DNA of 64,000 bases from Benincasa hispida (Eukaryota > Streptophyta > Magnoliopsida > Cucurbitales > Cucurbitaceae), in NCBI RefSeq assembly GCF_009727055.1, contig NC_052355.1, positions 7,990,990 through 8,054,989 on the forward strand, written 5' to 3'. Below are positions 35,773 through 46,689 of the stretch, one piece after another. The position numbers were made by a program, and so were the translations under genes. Below the pieces are notes generated by a model that did no database searches, had not been told where the DNA came from, and worked only from the letters and a program-made list of their open reading frames with translations. Within the stretch, counting starts at the first letter, position 1. Every line of letters begins with the position of its first letter.

Positions 35773-37818
35773 CTATTTTGCACGTAATGTTTGAAGATTA
35801 ATGTTTCTAAGGGTTTCCGCAGATATTGCATGGGAGCATGGGATCTTAATGCAATTGAACTCCATACAAGTACATGTTCGTGAACGAAGATCAACTAAGC
35901 CCTCCAAATATCCATTGTCTACATTAATTATATGCATGTCTAGTGGGAAACCACAACATGTTCTAGACATTAGTTCTGTTTTCTTAATAATATTCATTGT
36001 TTAATCAGTTATAATGCTTGTGCATGCCATTGCATGTATATGTCGGACATAGAACCAACCTTATAGCCACTCATAGATATGCTCCACTAGCTTTGTGATT
36101 GGTAGTTCTCATGCATCTTTCAACACTCCATTGAGACATTCTACTATATTTGTCATCATCTTGTCATATCTACAATGGACTCGATAAACTCTTGCCCACC
36201 GTTGTAATCCAATCTCCTCAAGATAGGTCATCACCCTGGGATATTGATGGAGTTTAGCCAAAGACATCTGAAACTCGGACATTCTATAAGCTTTCGCCAC
36301 CAGGTACAAGTGTGAAATTATGTCCTTATTCTTGAATCTATACACCAAATTGCACCGAATATGGCATATACATAGAGCATGGAATGCATCAAGGAATATA
36401 CTTGAGACAGCCTTTGCAATTGAGACGTGATGATGTGATATAATCACTAAATTCGGAATGTCTCCTACTGAAGCCTTCAAATGAGTCACGAACCAATTCC
36501 ATTATGCATCGTGCTCCGTATTTAATACTGAAGGCGATAAGATATATGTTGTTATCACCATCAATGCACGTTGCTATTAACAACATACCTTTATATTTCT
36601 TATACAGATGTGTCCCATCAACAACGATTACTGGGTGGATGCAGTTCAAGAAACCCCTAATACACGGACCAAGTGCCATGAAGACAAACTTAAAGTAATG
36701 CTCGTCCTCTACTTCAATCTCAAAGATCGTACCCAGATTTGCCAGCTTAAGTGCCTCACCATATGCCCTAACAATAGCATATGATCCTTCCGGTGACCCT
36801 CGTACAAACACCAATCAATACTCTCTAGCACGATAAGCCCGTTCGTAACTTATATTCACTCCAAAATCTCACCGGACATCCTCAATGATATCCCTCAGGC
36901 GGTATGTTCGACCAACTTATTCACATTTGGACTTGATTAAGTGTTCAATAACCCAACTTTTTGGTTGCCGATGATTACCCATTCTCATTTCAAGAGAACA
37001 TGTATGTTCACTTGGATATTTTGTCACTTTGAAGAAATCACTTTCTTTTAATATTTTTACACAGACCCTTCACTTGCATTCCTCCATTGAACACCGTACA
37101 GTTAGCAAGCTCTTCATTGATTTCTTTACATGATAGCTGAAGTTCTTTTTTATTGAAAGTATTGACAATTTAACTAACAAGTCATATTTCGAAAAGAAAA
37201 TCTTATCGACCTTTATATCCTCGTCATTCAGATAGTCGAGGTATTGTGATGAGGTCGTCATACGATGGGCCCTCTGATGGTCTGCGTATATCTATAAATG
37301 GTTAGGTTAGAATGGTGAAATGCATTTGAACCGAAGGCATCATAAATGATAGGACAAGAGCAAGTGGGGTTGGAACATGAATGTAAGGTGTTGGAGAAGT
37401 TTGTGTTCCTGAAGATTGTCCATATCCATGGTCAGTATCAAACTGTGGAGTACATCTGGGTTCATTGTTGTGACCAAACTAAGCTTCAATTTGATCCTCC
37501 CCCAAGTTACATGGCTCAATACGATCATCCATTGAAGACATTGTGAAAATATTATGTGTTGGGATGGTTGCATATCCAAGGTTTTGAATTGTTGGAATGG
37601 GTCGATTCGTTGGATTGCATCTGGGATACATCATTGCCTTCTAAAAAGAAGCTAAGGTCTTCACCGTCGACTATGTCGATTGAGGGAGTCCGGACAAATA
37701 AATTGTAGCAACATTTGATTTGTATATCAAACATATCTGGATCGATATTCAGTTGTTGGTGCATAATATTTACTAATTCACTGACTGTTATATCATTTCT
37801 GACATTCATACCTTTCAT
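35773..37818 (-). pseudogene. MULE transposase (MURA-like) with SWIM zinc finger
   Basis: Read leftward from 37818. An N-terminal region (MKGMNVRNDITVSELVNIMH) is followed by the MuDR DNA-binding part IFFSKYDLLVKLSILSIKKN with VRCSMEECK (37261-37070). Then YGEALKLANL, FEIEVEDEHYFKFVFMALGP, PVIVVDGTHLYKKYKGMLLI (first catalytic Asp), LVIISHHHVSIAKAV where I-S/T-D-R-H is expected (second Asp replaced by His), HALCICHIRCNLVYRFK, and NIVECLNGVLKDA (Glu region). The C-terminal SWIM finger is C-T-C-x-x-F-x-x-x-x-I-P-C-S-H-A (about 35870). A frameshift joins the blocks at 36389-36489. Normally binds TIRs and catalyses transposition; this copy is inactive. Confidence 0.88.
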
Positions 37819-37959
37819 ATGACCTCCAACGTAATTGCTTCCACATTGGTCCTATTCCTCACTAAATCTTACAAAGATGCGAAGTAGCATCATTGATATG
37901 CAATCAGATTAACAAATTTTAAGCAATACCCAATCAAATTTTATGAAATCACCTAATAA

Positions 37960-38075
37960 TTGATAATACTAAACGATCGTTTATATAATACTAAACCATC
38001 TATGCTAAACGGGTGTTTATATTGTAATGAACGACCGTTTATATATTTCTATACGATCGTTCATTCAATAATAAA
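37960..38075 (-). repeat. TAAACGATCGTTTA repeat cluster 4
   Basis: Contains ACTAAACGATCGTTTATA (perfect palindrome core), CTAAACGGGTGTTTATA, GAACGACCGTTTATA and ATACGATCGTTCATT. Lies just upstream of the transposase start and near the right TIR. Confidence 0.8.
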
Positions 38076-38430
38076 TAATCTAAGAGACAAGAAATACTGT
38101 AAAATATCACTTACATTTTCTTTGTTTCTAGATATGAAGAATGAATCTTTCTCTATATTCAAAGATATAATAAAATGAACAAAGATGAAAGTGATCAACG
38201 ATAAGGATGTTGTATTGAAACTCTGAGAGAACAATGGGAGAACATCATGGTGAGTTTGACAAAAAATGAATAACTGAGAGTGACCTTCCATTCTTGATAT
38301 CAATGTTATTCAATGCTATTGGTAGAATATTAGTTGGAAACAAATGCGTTGGTGGAATGTTAGTGTTTCATTGAATATATTGAATGAAAAGCTGAAGAAA
38401 TCGTTGAAGCAAGAAGAAATGTGGCGCGGT

Positions 38431-38553
38431 CTGAAGAGTTTTTAAAATTGAGGTAAAATTGGTATTTTACATGGGCAAAAGGTCAATCATAGATAAGTTT
38501 TTAGGAAGAGGTCATTCATAGAAATGTTTTTGAGATTCGGGTTATTTTGTGAC
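38431..38553 (-). repeat. Right terminal inverted repeat of the MULE
   Basis: The reverse complement reads GTCACAAAATAACCCG, TTCTATGAATGACCTCTTCC and AAAACTTATCTATGA, matching the left end. Confidence 0.8.
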
Positions 38554-38859
38554 ATACATCCAGTTTTCTTTCTTTTTTCGGGACAATTGATGTCTAGTAG
38601 TTAAATGTATGTGTTTCTTCTACCCATTTTTTAATATAAAAATAAAAATTAAATAGTTATATATAAAATATCACAAGGGTGTTAATAATTTCTTAATACT
38701 TTTTGTTAATCTTAAATTATAGTATTATAACAATAATATAGAAGTTTGGACAAAGAAAAGATTGAGCTTGATATCCATGTGATAATAATAATAAATTATT
38801 TTACATGGAGGAAGAACATGATCTGTAAAACAATGAAAAATATGCTCACTGGTGTTGTA

Positions 38860-39383
38860 CAACATTGAAGTGTGTGTGTTAAGTATACTTACCCCACACA
38901 CTTTGATGCTTAATTTAGATAGTAAAAGAGTATGGACGATTTAGAGAGTGAGAATTCACTTATTTTCCTTGGAGCTATAATGATGTATTTATAGAAGTAT
39001 ATGACATAAGGTATCTCCAAAGGAGTTTTTAAGGTTATTAGGATAACCTTTCATCTCATTGGCTTAGGGCATGCCTCAATGGATATTTTGCTAACCGACG
39101 CGAAACACCTTCCCCTAGGCCTATTTTGGTCGTATGGTAATATTTTAGGTTGATTGGGGCATGCATGAGACAAGCCCCCTTTGATAGTTTGGTTCACTCA
39201 GTTTCAACCTTGGTTGAGGTCGAATATTTTGGTTTGGGCCTTAGCCTAGGCCAACCCTCCCCTAAGTCCATTTTTGATCTTATGATGTTATTTTTTTGCC
39301 CCTTTTTTGGTTTTTTTCCCGATATTATTACTTCTTTTATTCTTTTATGTTGGTTATGTCATTGCATCCAAAATCACCCATCA
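38860..39383 (-). mobile_element. LTR-like segment, minus orientation (tentative)
   Basis: On the minus strand it runs from TGATGGGTGATTTTGG to CACTGGTGTTGTACAACA. A TATAAATA box (minus strand, about 38985) is followed by transcribed-looking sequence. No TSD confirmed. Lies between the MULE and ABCG exon 3. Confidence 0.35.
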
Positions 39384-39501
39384 TAAATATTGTACAATTT
39401 TTGTTGTGATAATTCTAACTAATATAATTAAAATAAGATAATAAAGTGATGGAATTATAATAATTAAAATAAATACTAAATAAAATAAAATAAAAACTTA
39501 C

Positions 39502-39587
39502 CTTCCAGGTTTTATGACACCACACACATCTTCAATTATGTTAATTTTAGCTTCATGGGACTTCGAACCACATAATTTGATGATGTC
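39502..39587 (-). CDS. PDR-type ABCG transporter, exon 3 (linker before the Walker A loop)
   Basis: An 86-nt exon bordered by AG at 39589-39588 and GTAAGTT at 39501-39495. It reads DIIKLCGSKSHEAKINI then IEDVCGVIKPG, matching the PDR block with consensus N-I-L-x-D-V-S-G-x-I-K-P-x-R that precedes the first nucleotide-binding fold. It starts in phase 0, as exon 2 requires, and ends with AG, which the first G of exon 4 completes to Arg. The exon is an 86-bp island between a MULE (ends about 38553) and a 17.4-kb gypsy element (starts 40405). It is far too short to be seen as an open reading frame alone; it was found by searching for the exon that the phase of exons 2 and 4 demanded. Confidence 0.88.
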
Positions 39588-39789
39588 CTAAACAAGATAA
39601 AACAAGTGCGAAAATTGAAATTTAGTAAACAACCACAAATTTTTATGTTGCTTTAAACCAAATAAAACAAATGTAAATATTGGAATTTTGTAGTATTCTG
39701 GACTACAATCATAATTTAGAGACTCCCCAATATGTAATTCAATGAGCTAACAACACAAGTTATTGAAAATCAAACTTATCATGAAGTCA

Positions 39790-39895
39790 AATTTGAACAT
39801 AGTTCAATTGGTATAATATTTGTATACTATCAACATCGAAGTTAAGACGTTCGATTCCACCATTCCAAATATTGTCGCAATATATATATCTTTAA
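39790..39895 (+). mobile_element. tRNA-derived SINE-like element
   Basis: An A-box-like TAGTTCAATTGGTATAATA (39798-39816) and a B-box-like GTTCGATTCCA (39849-39859) are spaced as in tRNA-derived SINE heads. No tail or TSD was confirmed. Confidence 0.45.
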
Positions 39896-42800
39896 ACAGA
39901 CTCGTAGGGTGTTGGAATGATTTTAGTGTGTATATTTTACCTACAGAAAGTTTAAAGAATTACATATTCAATATAAATGACTATTCATGAGTTCTTTTTA
40001 GTTCTACTATTGTGATGTGGGAGATCAAACTCTCAACCTTTGACATGATAAAAAATTACAAATTAAATATAAATTATAATTCTAAGCTTTTTTGGTTCTA
40101 CAATGAAACGGGAGACGTAACTATTAACTTTGGAGATGATAATTCATTATTATAATATGTTAGAATATAATTTAAATAGTGATCTATTAGGTCAGGGCCA
40201 AGTTCTTCTTAATGTCTTCATGCGATTATGTGTCATGGCTAATTGTTGCCTTTTATGCTGATGGATGTTAGGAATGAGGAAAAGTATTTTGTCTAGTTTG
40301 ATCCTTGGTTCCCTTGGGAGGCAGTCCTTCCTTGATTTGGGGAAAGGGTTTGTTAGAAAGTAAGCTAGATACTTAATGGATAATACATTCCTAGATAAAT
40401 TTCTTGTGAACCCTCGACCTTATTTTACTATGTAAGTATGTTTAAGTTGATGTATGGCTAATCTCATTGTATGTATGTTGTTTGTAGAAAAAAGGTTGGG
40501 GAGTTTTTGGAAGGAAAGGTATTCTAAGTATAGAAGTCTAGGCTCTCGGGCAAAAGGTACAATGTTAGTTGTGCCTTCCCATGTGTCCGAGCCGGAGCCG
40601 GAGGTCAGTTTGGCATTTTCACTTGTGCTAAGGGAAGGATGTTGCTATCATTCTGAAGGTTGATCATCACGAAGGGTGAGCTTGGGCTGCCAACTAGATT
40701 TTTCCATGAATTTGAGTTGAAACTTGAAGATTCTCCTAAGAGTTACAAGCTTCCGAATTCCTCGGGTAAGGGAAAAAGATTGAGAAATTTTAAGCTTGAT
40801 AGGAGAAATGAGAGACTCAAATTTTATGGTAAGGACACTAAGATGTTTATGAACAAGTTTTTAGAAGGAAATTCTATGAGATAATGGCTAGAATTTAAGT
40901 TATTAAGGTTAGAAATCGAATTTGAAAATTTGATGACTAAACAAGCAGGCAGCTGCATCTGAGGGATAAACACGTAGCTGACGTTTGAGGTTGTACGTGG
41001 GTGAGAGCGCAATGAGATGCGTGGTTGAGCATAAGTGCTGGCTGTAGTGTGTGCACGCAAGGTAAGTGCAAGGTTGCGTGGGGAAGGAAGACATCGGCCG
41101 GGGGCACTAAAGGGAGCGTAAGCAAGCGCTTAATGCATAGACACCGTGGGTGTGTCCTAAAGCCTAAGTGAGTGTTGGTGAGCGCAAGGTAAATTGCTTA
41201 ATATCGTGTTGTAATGAAGTATGCTACGTGATGAAGTATAGTATGCGCTGAAAGTTGTGAGGCTTGTCTAAGGGTGATGTTAAACTTAAATGCGTTAACT
41301 AAGCTTAAGAGGTGGCTAATAGTTTTAACCAAGAGTATTTATTGATGTTATGAGGAAAACACAAATAGGATAAGCCTATTATCCTTTGGAGAAGTAGCCT
41401 AAGATAGTGAGTGACAGTTTATGAATGTTTTCTCTTATGTGTTTTCAACGCATGATTTACAATTGAGCTAGTTTTCAAGATGTTTTCCTAATAATGTATC
41501 ACGCATGAGCTTTCATCCTTGGATGAGTTTTCTGAGTAAAACATGACTTCCTTAAGTACTACTTCGATGCATGCTCTAGTATGAGAATTGATGTGTGGAC
41601 ACATAGTCTAATCTTGTCTGAGCATTGAGTTTTATGAAGCTTGATTTATCTAGCATTCCCTAACTTATGTTAGTCTTTCATGATGAATGTGTTAAAGACT
41701 CGTTTAATTGGAATGGTTAATATTTCAAAGGTTGAGTTTTCTTATCCAAAGGAAGAAATATGATGATATAATGAGGAAACTCGATACTGAAAGTATGAAG
41801 GTATCTCAGTCCCCTGTTACCTATGGTATGACGATATTCAGGATATTACCACGCGCACTTAGGTATTATACTACCGATGCTGATTGTATGAGATTACTTT
41901 ACATCAGCTAAGAATTGACGTTGAGGGATCGAGCAAAAGGGTTCACTCTCAACTAAGGTTGAATGATAAGGATTTCCAATGAAAATGTTAATGTATGTGT
42001 TTCCAAGGTTTGAATGTTTTATATGTTTTAATATATATGATGTTGGGATTGGTGTCCTAAATCTCTTTTGTATTCTCGTAGTTTGTAAACTCTGTATAAA
42101 CAAATTGTTATTGATAAAATAATTTTTATTTTATGAGAATACACTCAATCCAATAAACTAAGATCCTAGGTTATTTTATGTAATTTAAACATGTATGTAG
42201 AGACATACAAATGGATCATGTTTAAATGGTAACCTAAAACGGTCCGTAGTAGATGGATAAGGCTGGGTACCTTATCCTAGTGACACTACGGATACGGCCC
42301 GCTTTGTAGATGTTACAAATGTGGTAAAGTACTACAAATAATTTGATCCTGATCATTCATGTGGAGACATGTGAACGGGAATATCATATACAAAAAGTTT
42401 CTATAAGACCAGACCACGAAATGATTAGCCTCTTTATATAACGCCGTTAATAGTAAAGACTTACATTTCACTAGGATGACCATAGGTGACATGACTTGAA
42501 TCCTAAGTGAGTTTTGAACTCTTGCCTATGAAGAGGGTTCTTTGATTTGCATGGGTGAGAGTGGCTAGATCGCCGACTCATTATGCCTACCATTTTGGGG
42601 ATTCTTCTGATCGGGAAACTGGGAACACAAATACATAAGACGAAATTCACTCCTTCCCTAATGTCGGTGTAAGTAGATAATTTGCTCCCTTAAGAGATGA
42701 TTCTAAGGCTTGAACAATGTGGCCACACCCTCTCTTGGCCCGAAATGGGATTTGGTAATAGTTGAACTATGACTTATTGTTTATTAGAGGGATCAATGGT

Positions 42801-43606
42801 ACTTAAGGAGTTAGATGTAACTACAGGGGCAAAACGATAATTTTGGCCTAGCTGTACTTACGAGCAATTAAAGGGTCATCACACTATTGACTGGTTATAT
42901 CCAATGGACATAGAAATATATCTGTAGTACGAAAAGTGCAGCTGTGGGTCTTTAGTGGAGTGACCGACAGTTGATGGATGTTGAATAGTTTAATTAATTA
43001 TCCAAGTACTATTGGAGCTTCAATCTATAGGTTCATAAGGTCCCTTTATAGCTCAACAAGAATTATTGAGAATTAATTTTGGATTAATTTGAATTGTTCA
43101 AATTAATTTAGGGAATTAATTATATGTGATATAATTAATATAATGTATTTGATACATTATAATATTAAGTTTATTTGAGAGGAATTAAATATTTGAATAT
43201 GATTAAAAAATTAATTATATGGATGAGATATATAATTGAATTTAGTATAAATGTGATTTATATTAAATATCATGCATTATTGAGAGAAATAAAAAATATA
43301 AGTTATATTGTATTTGATATAATATAAAAAATATAGGATGTGTTATATTTGGTATAACATATAGTATATATACATATAATAAGTTAGTTATTATATATAT
43401 ATATATACTAATTAAATTAAATTAATTTTAATTTTAATTTAATTAATGGGAGGGAGTTACAACTCCTTCCCCTTAATTCTCTCGCAACCAGACGTGCAGT
43501 ATGGATGTCCAGTTTTGATGATTCATCATCTTCTTCCTCTTCTCTCTAAGGGTCAGAGAGATCTCTCTAAAAAATCCCAAGAATTCACAAAGAAGAAAAA
43601 CAAGGT

Positions 43607-45767
43607 TGTAACACCCCGCACATTTTTTTTATATAATAATGTAATTTCAGCAACGTTATTATTTAGTAATTCATTTTGGATCTCAAGTATAAATGCGGGA
43701 ATTTAAGTTTGGTGGAAAATTATTCAATTTTAGATTTTAATGTGAAAGTTATGACAGAAATTAATTTTCCTTTCGAAACGGGAAGAATTTATTATAATTA
43801 TACCTTCCTTTTTAGTTATTACATTTATTATATTATTTTTTTAAACCCCCACTAACCCTTCTCCTTCTTCCTCGCACCGCATGACAACACCACCATTCCT
43901 AATTTTTCTTTCTTTTTTCCTCCCAACCGCACATCGCCTCCATCCAAACCCACGAATGTCGTGCCTCCCCTCTTTCGACCGCGAGCATCTGTTCAGCGGC
44001 GTGCATCCTAAGTCAACTCGACTCCCTTTAGTCGTTTGGGCCACGAAACAGTTGCCGCCACTCGATTCACGAGATCAGCCACGTCTCTGATCGTCGAACC
44101 CCGATGGTATCGCTCGTCAACCCGCGCTGGTCTCCGTGGATTGCAGGTCGTCGCTAGAGTCTCGAGATTCCACAGTCACTCGCGTCCAAATTTGAAGATT
44201 CACAACCCGACGGCCAGGTCGCTCGCCGTCAGTCATGCAAGGGTGCTTCGAATCTGTCGTTTCTCGTCGTTTGTGCTGCCAACAGTAAGGGTCGTCGAAA
44301 CTTGTGGATTTGGGTAAGATTGTGACATTTTTTTTAATTGGATTTATTGGCTAATGGTGTTCTACTTCAATCTATTGACACATATTTGTTTGGGCTTTAA
44401 AAATTAAGTTTTAAAGAAGCTTTGAAGTTAAAAGTGTGTTGTCAAGAGGATTTGGTTGTGGTTTCGACAAGCTTTTGGGTAAGATTATTGGGAATTATTT
44501 GGTTAATTTGGTTATTGGAACTAAGCTCTTTTATTAATTGCAATTTGGATTATGTTTAGGCCTAATTCAAGATCCATCTAAGCTAGGAGGAAGATTAATT
44601 TGTTTATTGCTTAGACATAATTTTGACTTCGAGGTAAGTAATCTTACCACTGGAACTACCCACAGGCAAGGTTTTAGTTGTATACTAGCATGGTGAATGT
44701 ATGTTATGGTAAATTGTTAACTTGTTGATTGATAGTATGACCTGAATCAAAGTATGTTCTGGCACGAGTTCTAGATTGTTTAAATACACACCTAAGCATT
44801 TGATCGTTAGTATGTGATAGTATGTGTTTTCATATGTCGACGTCTAATCTGCTGGTGTTGAGGCATACTTGTATGTTGTAGAATTATGATGTAAGGTTTA
44901 CATGAATGTTGTATAATATGTTGTTGAGGATTATGTGTATGTTATGGAGCTATAGTATCAAGGATTTCATGTATGTTTTAGAATTGTACGGTGTTGATTC
45001 TTTGAATGTTGAGACTGTGTGAATATCCTCATTGATTAGTTAGATGCTCACCAGTTTTGTCTTTCCTTCGGGATTCACCAGTTTTGTGTTTCCTTCAGGA
45101 TTCACCAGTTTGTGTTTCCTTCGGGATTCACCAGTTTTGTGTTTCCTTCGGGATTCACCAGTTTCGTGTTTCCTTCGGGATTCACCATTTTTATGTTTCC
45201 TTTGAGATTCACCAGTTTTGTGTTTCCTTCGGGATTCACCAGTTTTGTGGGCATACTTAACTACAATTGAATAGGACTCAGTCTCTTGTCTTTCTCATGT
45301 GTTTATGTGCCATAGGTGGGTATCTAGAGGACATAGATGCCTAGCCTGACCCTAGTGGTGGGGTTACTTACTGAATATTTCATACTCATCCTTTCTTATG
45401 TTGATATTTCAGGTAAAGGTAAAGATGCACCGGTGATGGCGCAGCGGAATTCGTGATCATGTCATCGGGACTAGATTTTTTTTTCGCTTCCACACCCTGA
45501 AATTTGAGTCCTTACTTTCCTCTTAATATTTAGTTTTACAGTTTAAAATTTATTACTAAGGATTATTCCTTTTATATATTTTTGTTAGTCTTTAAGAATT
45601 TTGGGTACCCTATTATCTGTTTTAACAATTGCATTTAATAAATATCTTTTGAACTTCTCTTGTTTAATTAGCATTTATTTCAAATAACTGAGCGTCGTTT
45701 TAAATTCTGTGCATGCATTTATTTTAGTAATGACCTTACCTAAGTCGTAGGGGGTCGGGTCGTTACA
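43607..45767 (+). mobile_element. Solo gypsy LTR, 2161 bp, TSD AAGGT
   Basis: TGTAACACCCC ... GGGTCGTTACA with terminal TGTAAC/GTTACA. Perfect 5-bp TSD AAGGT at 43602-43606 and 45768-45772. It has a GC-richer 5' part (43860-44310) with a few open frames I do not regard as genes, and a 27-bp minisatellite at 45050-45248. No internal domains, so it is a solo LTR. Confidence 0.92.
45050..45248 (+). repeat. 27-bp minisatellite, about 7 copies
   Basis: Unit ATTCACCAGTTTTGTG followed by TTTCCTTCGGG. Copies differ by single changes and one 26-bp unit. In one frame it codes the 9-residue repeat F-C-V-S-F-G-I-H-Q; no evidence that it is translated. Confidence 0.9.
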
Positions 45768-46348
45768 AAGGTTTTTTCTTCTTCCCCCTCTCACTTTTCC
45801 TTTTCCCAAAACATTCAAAGCCTACAACTCCTGAATTCTCAATCCCTAAGAAGAATACAGGAGGTTCATTTATGGTGATGCCCATTTAGGATTTTGGATT
45901 TTGGAGATCGAGATCTAGATTGAAGTGTCTGTGATACGGATCGAGGGAGTTCATGAAGACCTTTTCACTTCAAGGATAAGATATTATTTTTCCTAATTCC
46001 TCGTCAATCAGCATGCTGTAATTTTTTTCTTCATAATGCATATTTTTTATATTCTATAAAATTTTGATTTGTGTAAAATTAACTTGAGAACGACCCTCCT
46101 TCCACTTGGAACTTCACCGTTCCTTCATACGAGTATAATCGTTTTAAACCCTGAAGCCTTTTAAGGAAATTGATGTTTATCTGATGCTCAATAAGTATGT
46201 TTTAGGATAGTTACTGACTGGGCTAGTAGTTCACTCTTTTCAATGTTTTCTTTTTCCCAGGTAGCGGACAACTCCCCATAGGATAGGTATACTGCTAGTC
46301 AGCCACTCAGAATGCAAGCGTTGGAGTGAAGTGAAGCTTAGGTTGTTA

Positions 46349-46350
<2 letters not shown>

Positions 46351-46402
<52 letters not shown>
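46351..46402 (+). repeat. 52-nt poly(T) tract in the 5' gypsy LTR
   Basis: An uninterrupted T run. The sister LTR has only about 15-18 T at the same place (about 57494-57509). Confidence 0.95.
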
Positions 46403-46405
<3 letters not shown>

Positions 46406-46689
46406 GATTGTCCTTCATGTACATATTAGGGACCTAGAATAGTTTAGAGTTGGGATCAAAGTTTGTATATGATTATGTTTAATGTTTGCATGTATGAGTT
46501 TGACATCTGTTTTAACCGTTTTTGTTAGTTTGTTGTAGGAAATAAATGTTTATAATTTCTTATCAAGTGCTTAGATGCTGTTAAACAAGTTGAAAGATAA
46601 GGATGGACAATTGAAGTCATAAGAAGGTTGGCGTCAATTGTCTTCACATCTTCTACTAGAATAGTAAGGGGTTCTGGGAGGGTGTGTAA

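Larger units (their letters stand above)
31761..38553. mobile_element. Mutator-like element with ULP1-like gene (CUMULE/KI-MULE type)
   Basis: About 6.8 kb bounded by inverted repeats of about 125 bp (31761-31888 and 38431-38553) that share TTCTATGAATGACCT and CTTATCTATGA. Inside are an ULP1/DUF1985-like gene on the plus strand and a MURA-like transposase on the minus strand, convergent, plus four clusters of GATCGTTTAG-like repeats. MULEs carrying ULP1-like cysteine protease domains are known from melon (CUMULE) and Arabidopsis (KI-MULE). I could not find a matching 9-bp TSD, so the exact ends may be off by a few bases. Located in ABCG intron 3. Confidence 0.85.
42041..46127 (+). mobile_element. 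Solo copia LTR (about 1.92 kb of its own) with a nested gypsy solo LTR
   Basis: TGTTGGGATTGGTGTCC to CGTTCCTTCA, flanked by TATGA (42036-42040) and TACGA (46128-46132). The corresponding site in the sister gypsy LTR (about 57270-57290) is empty and reads TTTAATATATACGCGTATAA, confirming a later insertion. No internal copia sequence. Interrupted at 43602-43606 by another LTR. Confidence 0.9.
40405..46689 (+). mobile_element. 5' LTR of the gypsy element, split by a copia LTR
   Basis: Collinear with the 3' LTR at 53237-57780 across GTTTGTAGAAAA-GG, TTTGGCATT-TCACTTGTG, TTGATCAT-ACGAAGG, GACACCGTGGGTGTGTCCTA and GAGGGATCGAGCAAAAGG. Own sequence is about 2.19 kb against about 2.6 kb for the 3' LTR; about 0.45 kb corresponding to 53400-53910 is missing here. 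The right end (about 46689) is set by alignment. Carries a 52-nt T run at 46351-46402. Confidence 0.8.

Noticed and set aside
43860..44317. Overlapping frames of 69 and 93 codons in a GC-richer block, suggestive of a gene
   Set aside because: They are within a solo LTR with a perfect TSD; no recognised motif.
45050..45248. Regular repeats resembling a CRISPR-like array or a short repeat protein (67-codon frame)
   Set aside because: Units are directly adjacent without spacers and lie in a solo LTR of a plant genome; no start context or conservation evidence for a protein.
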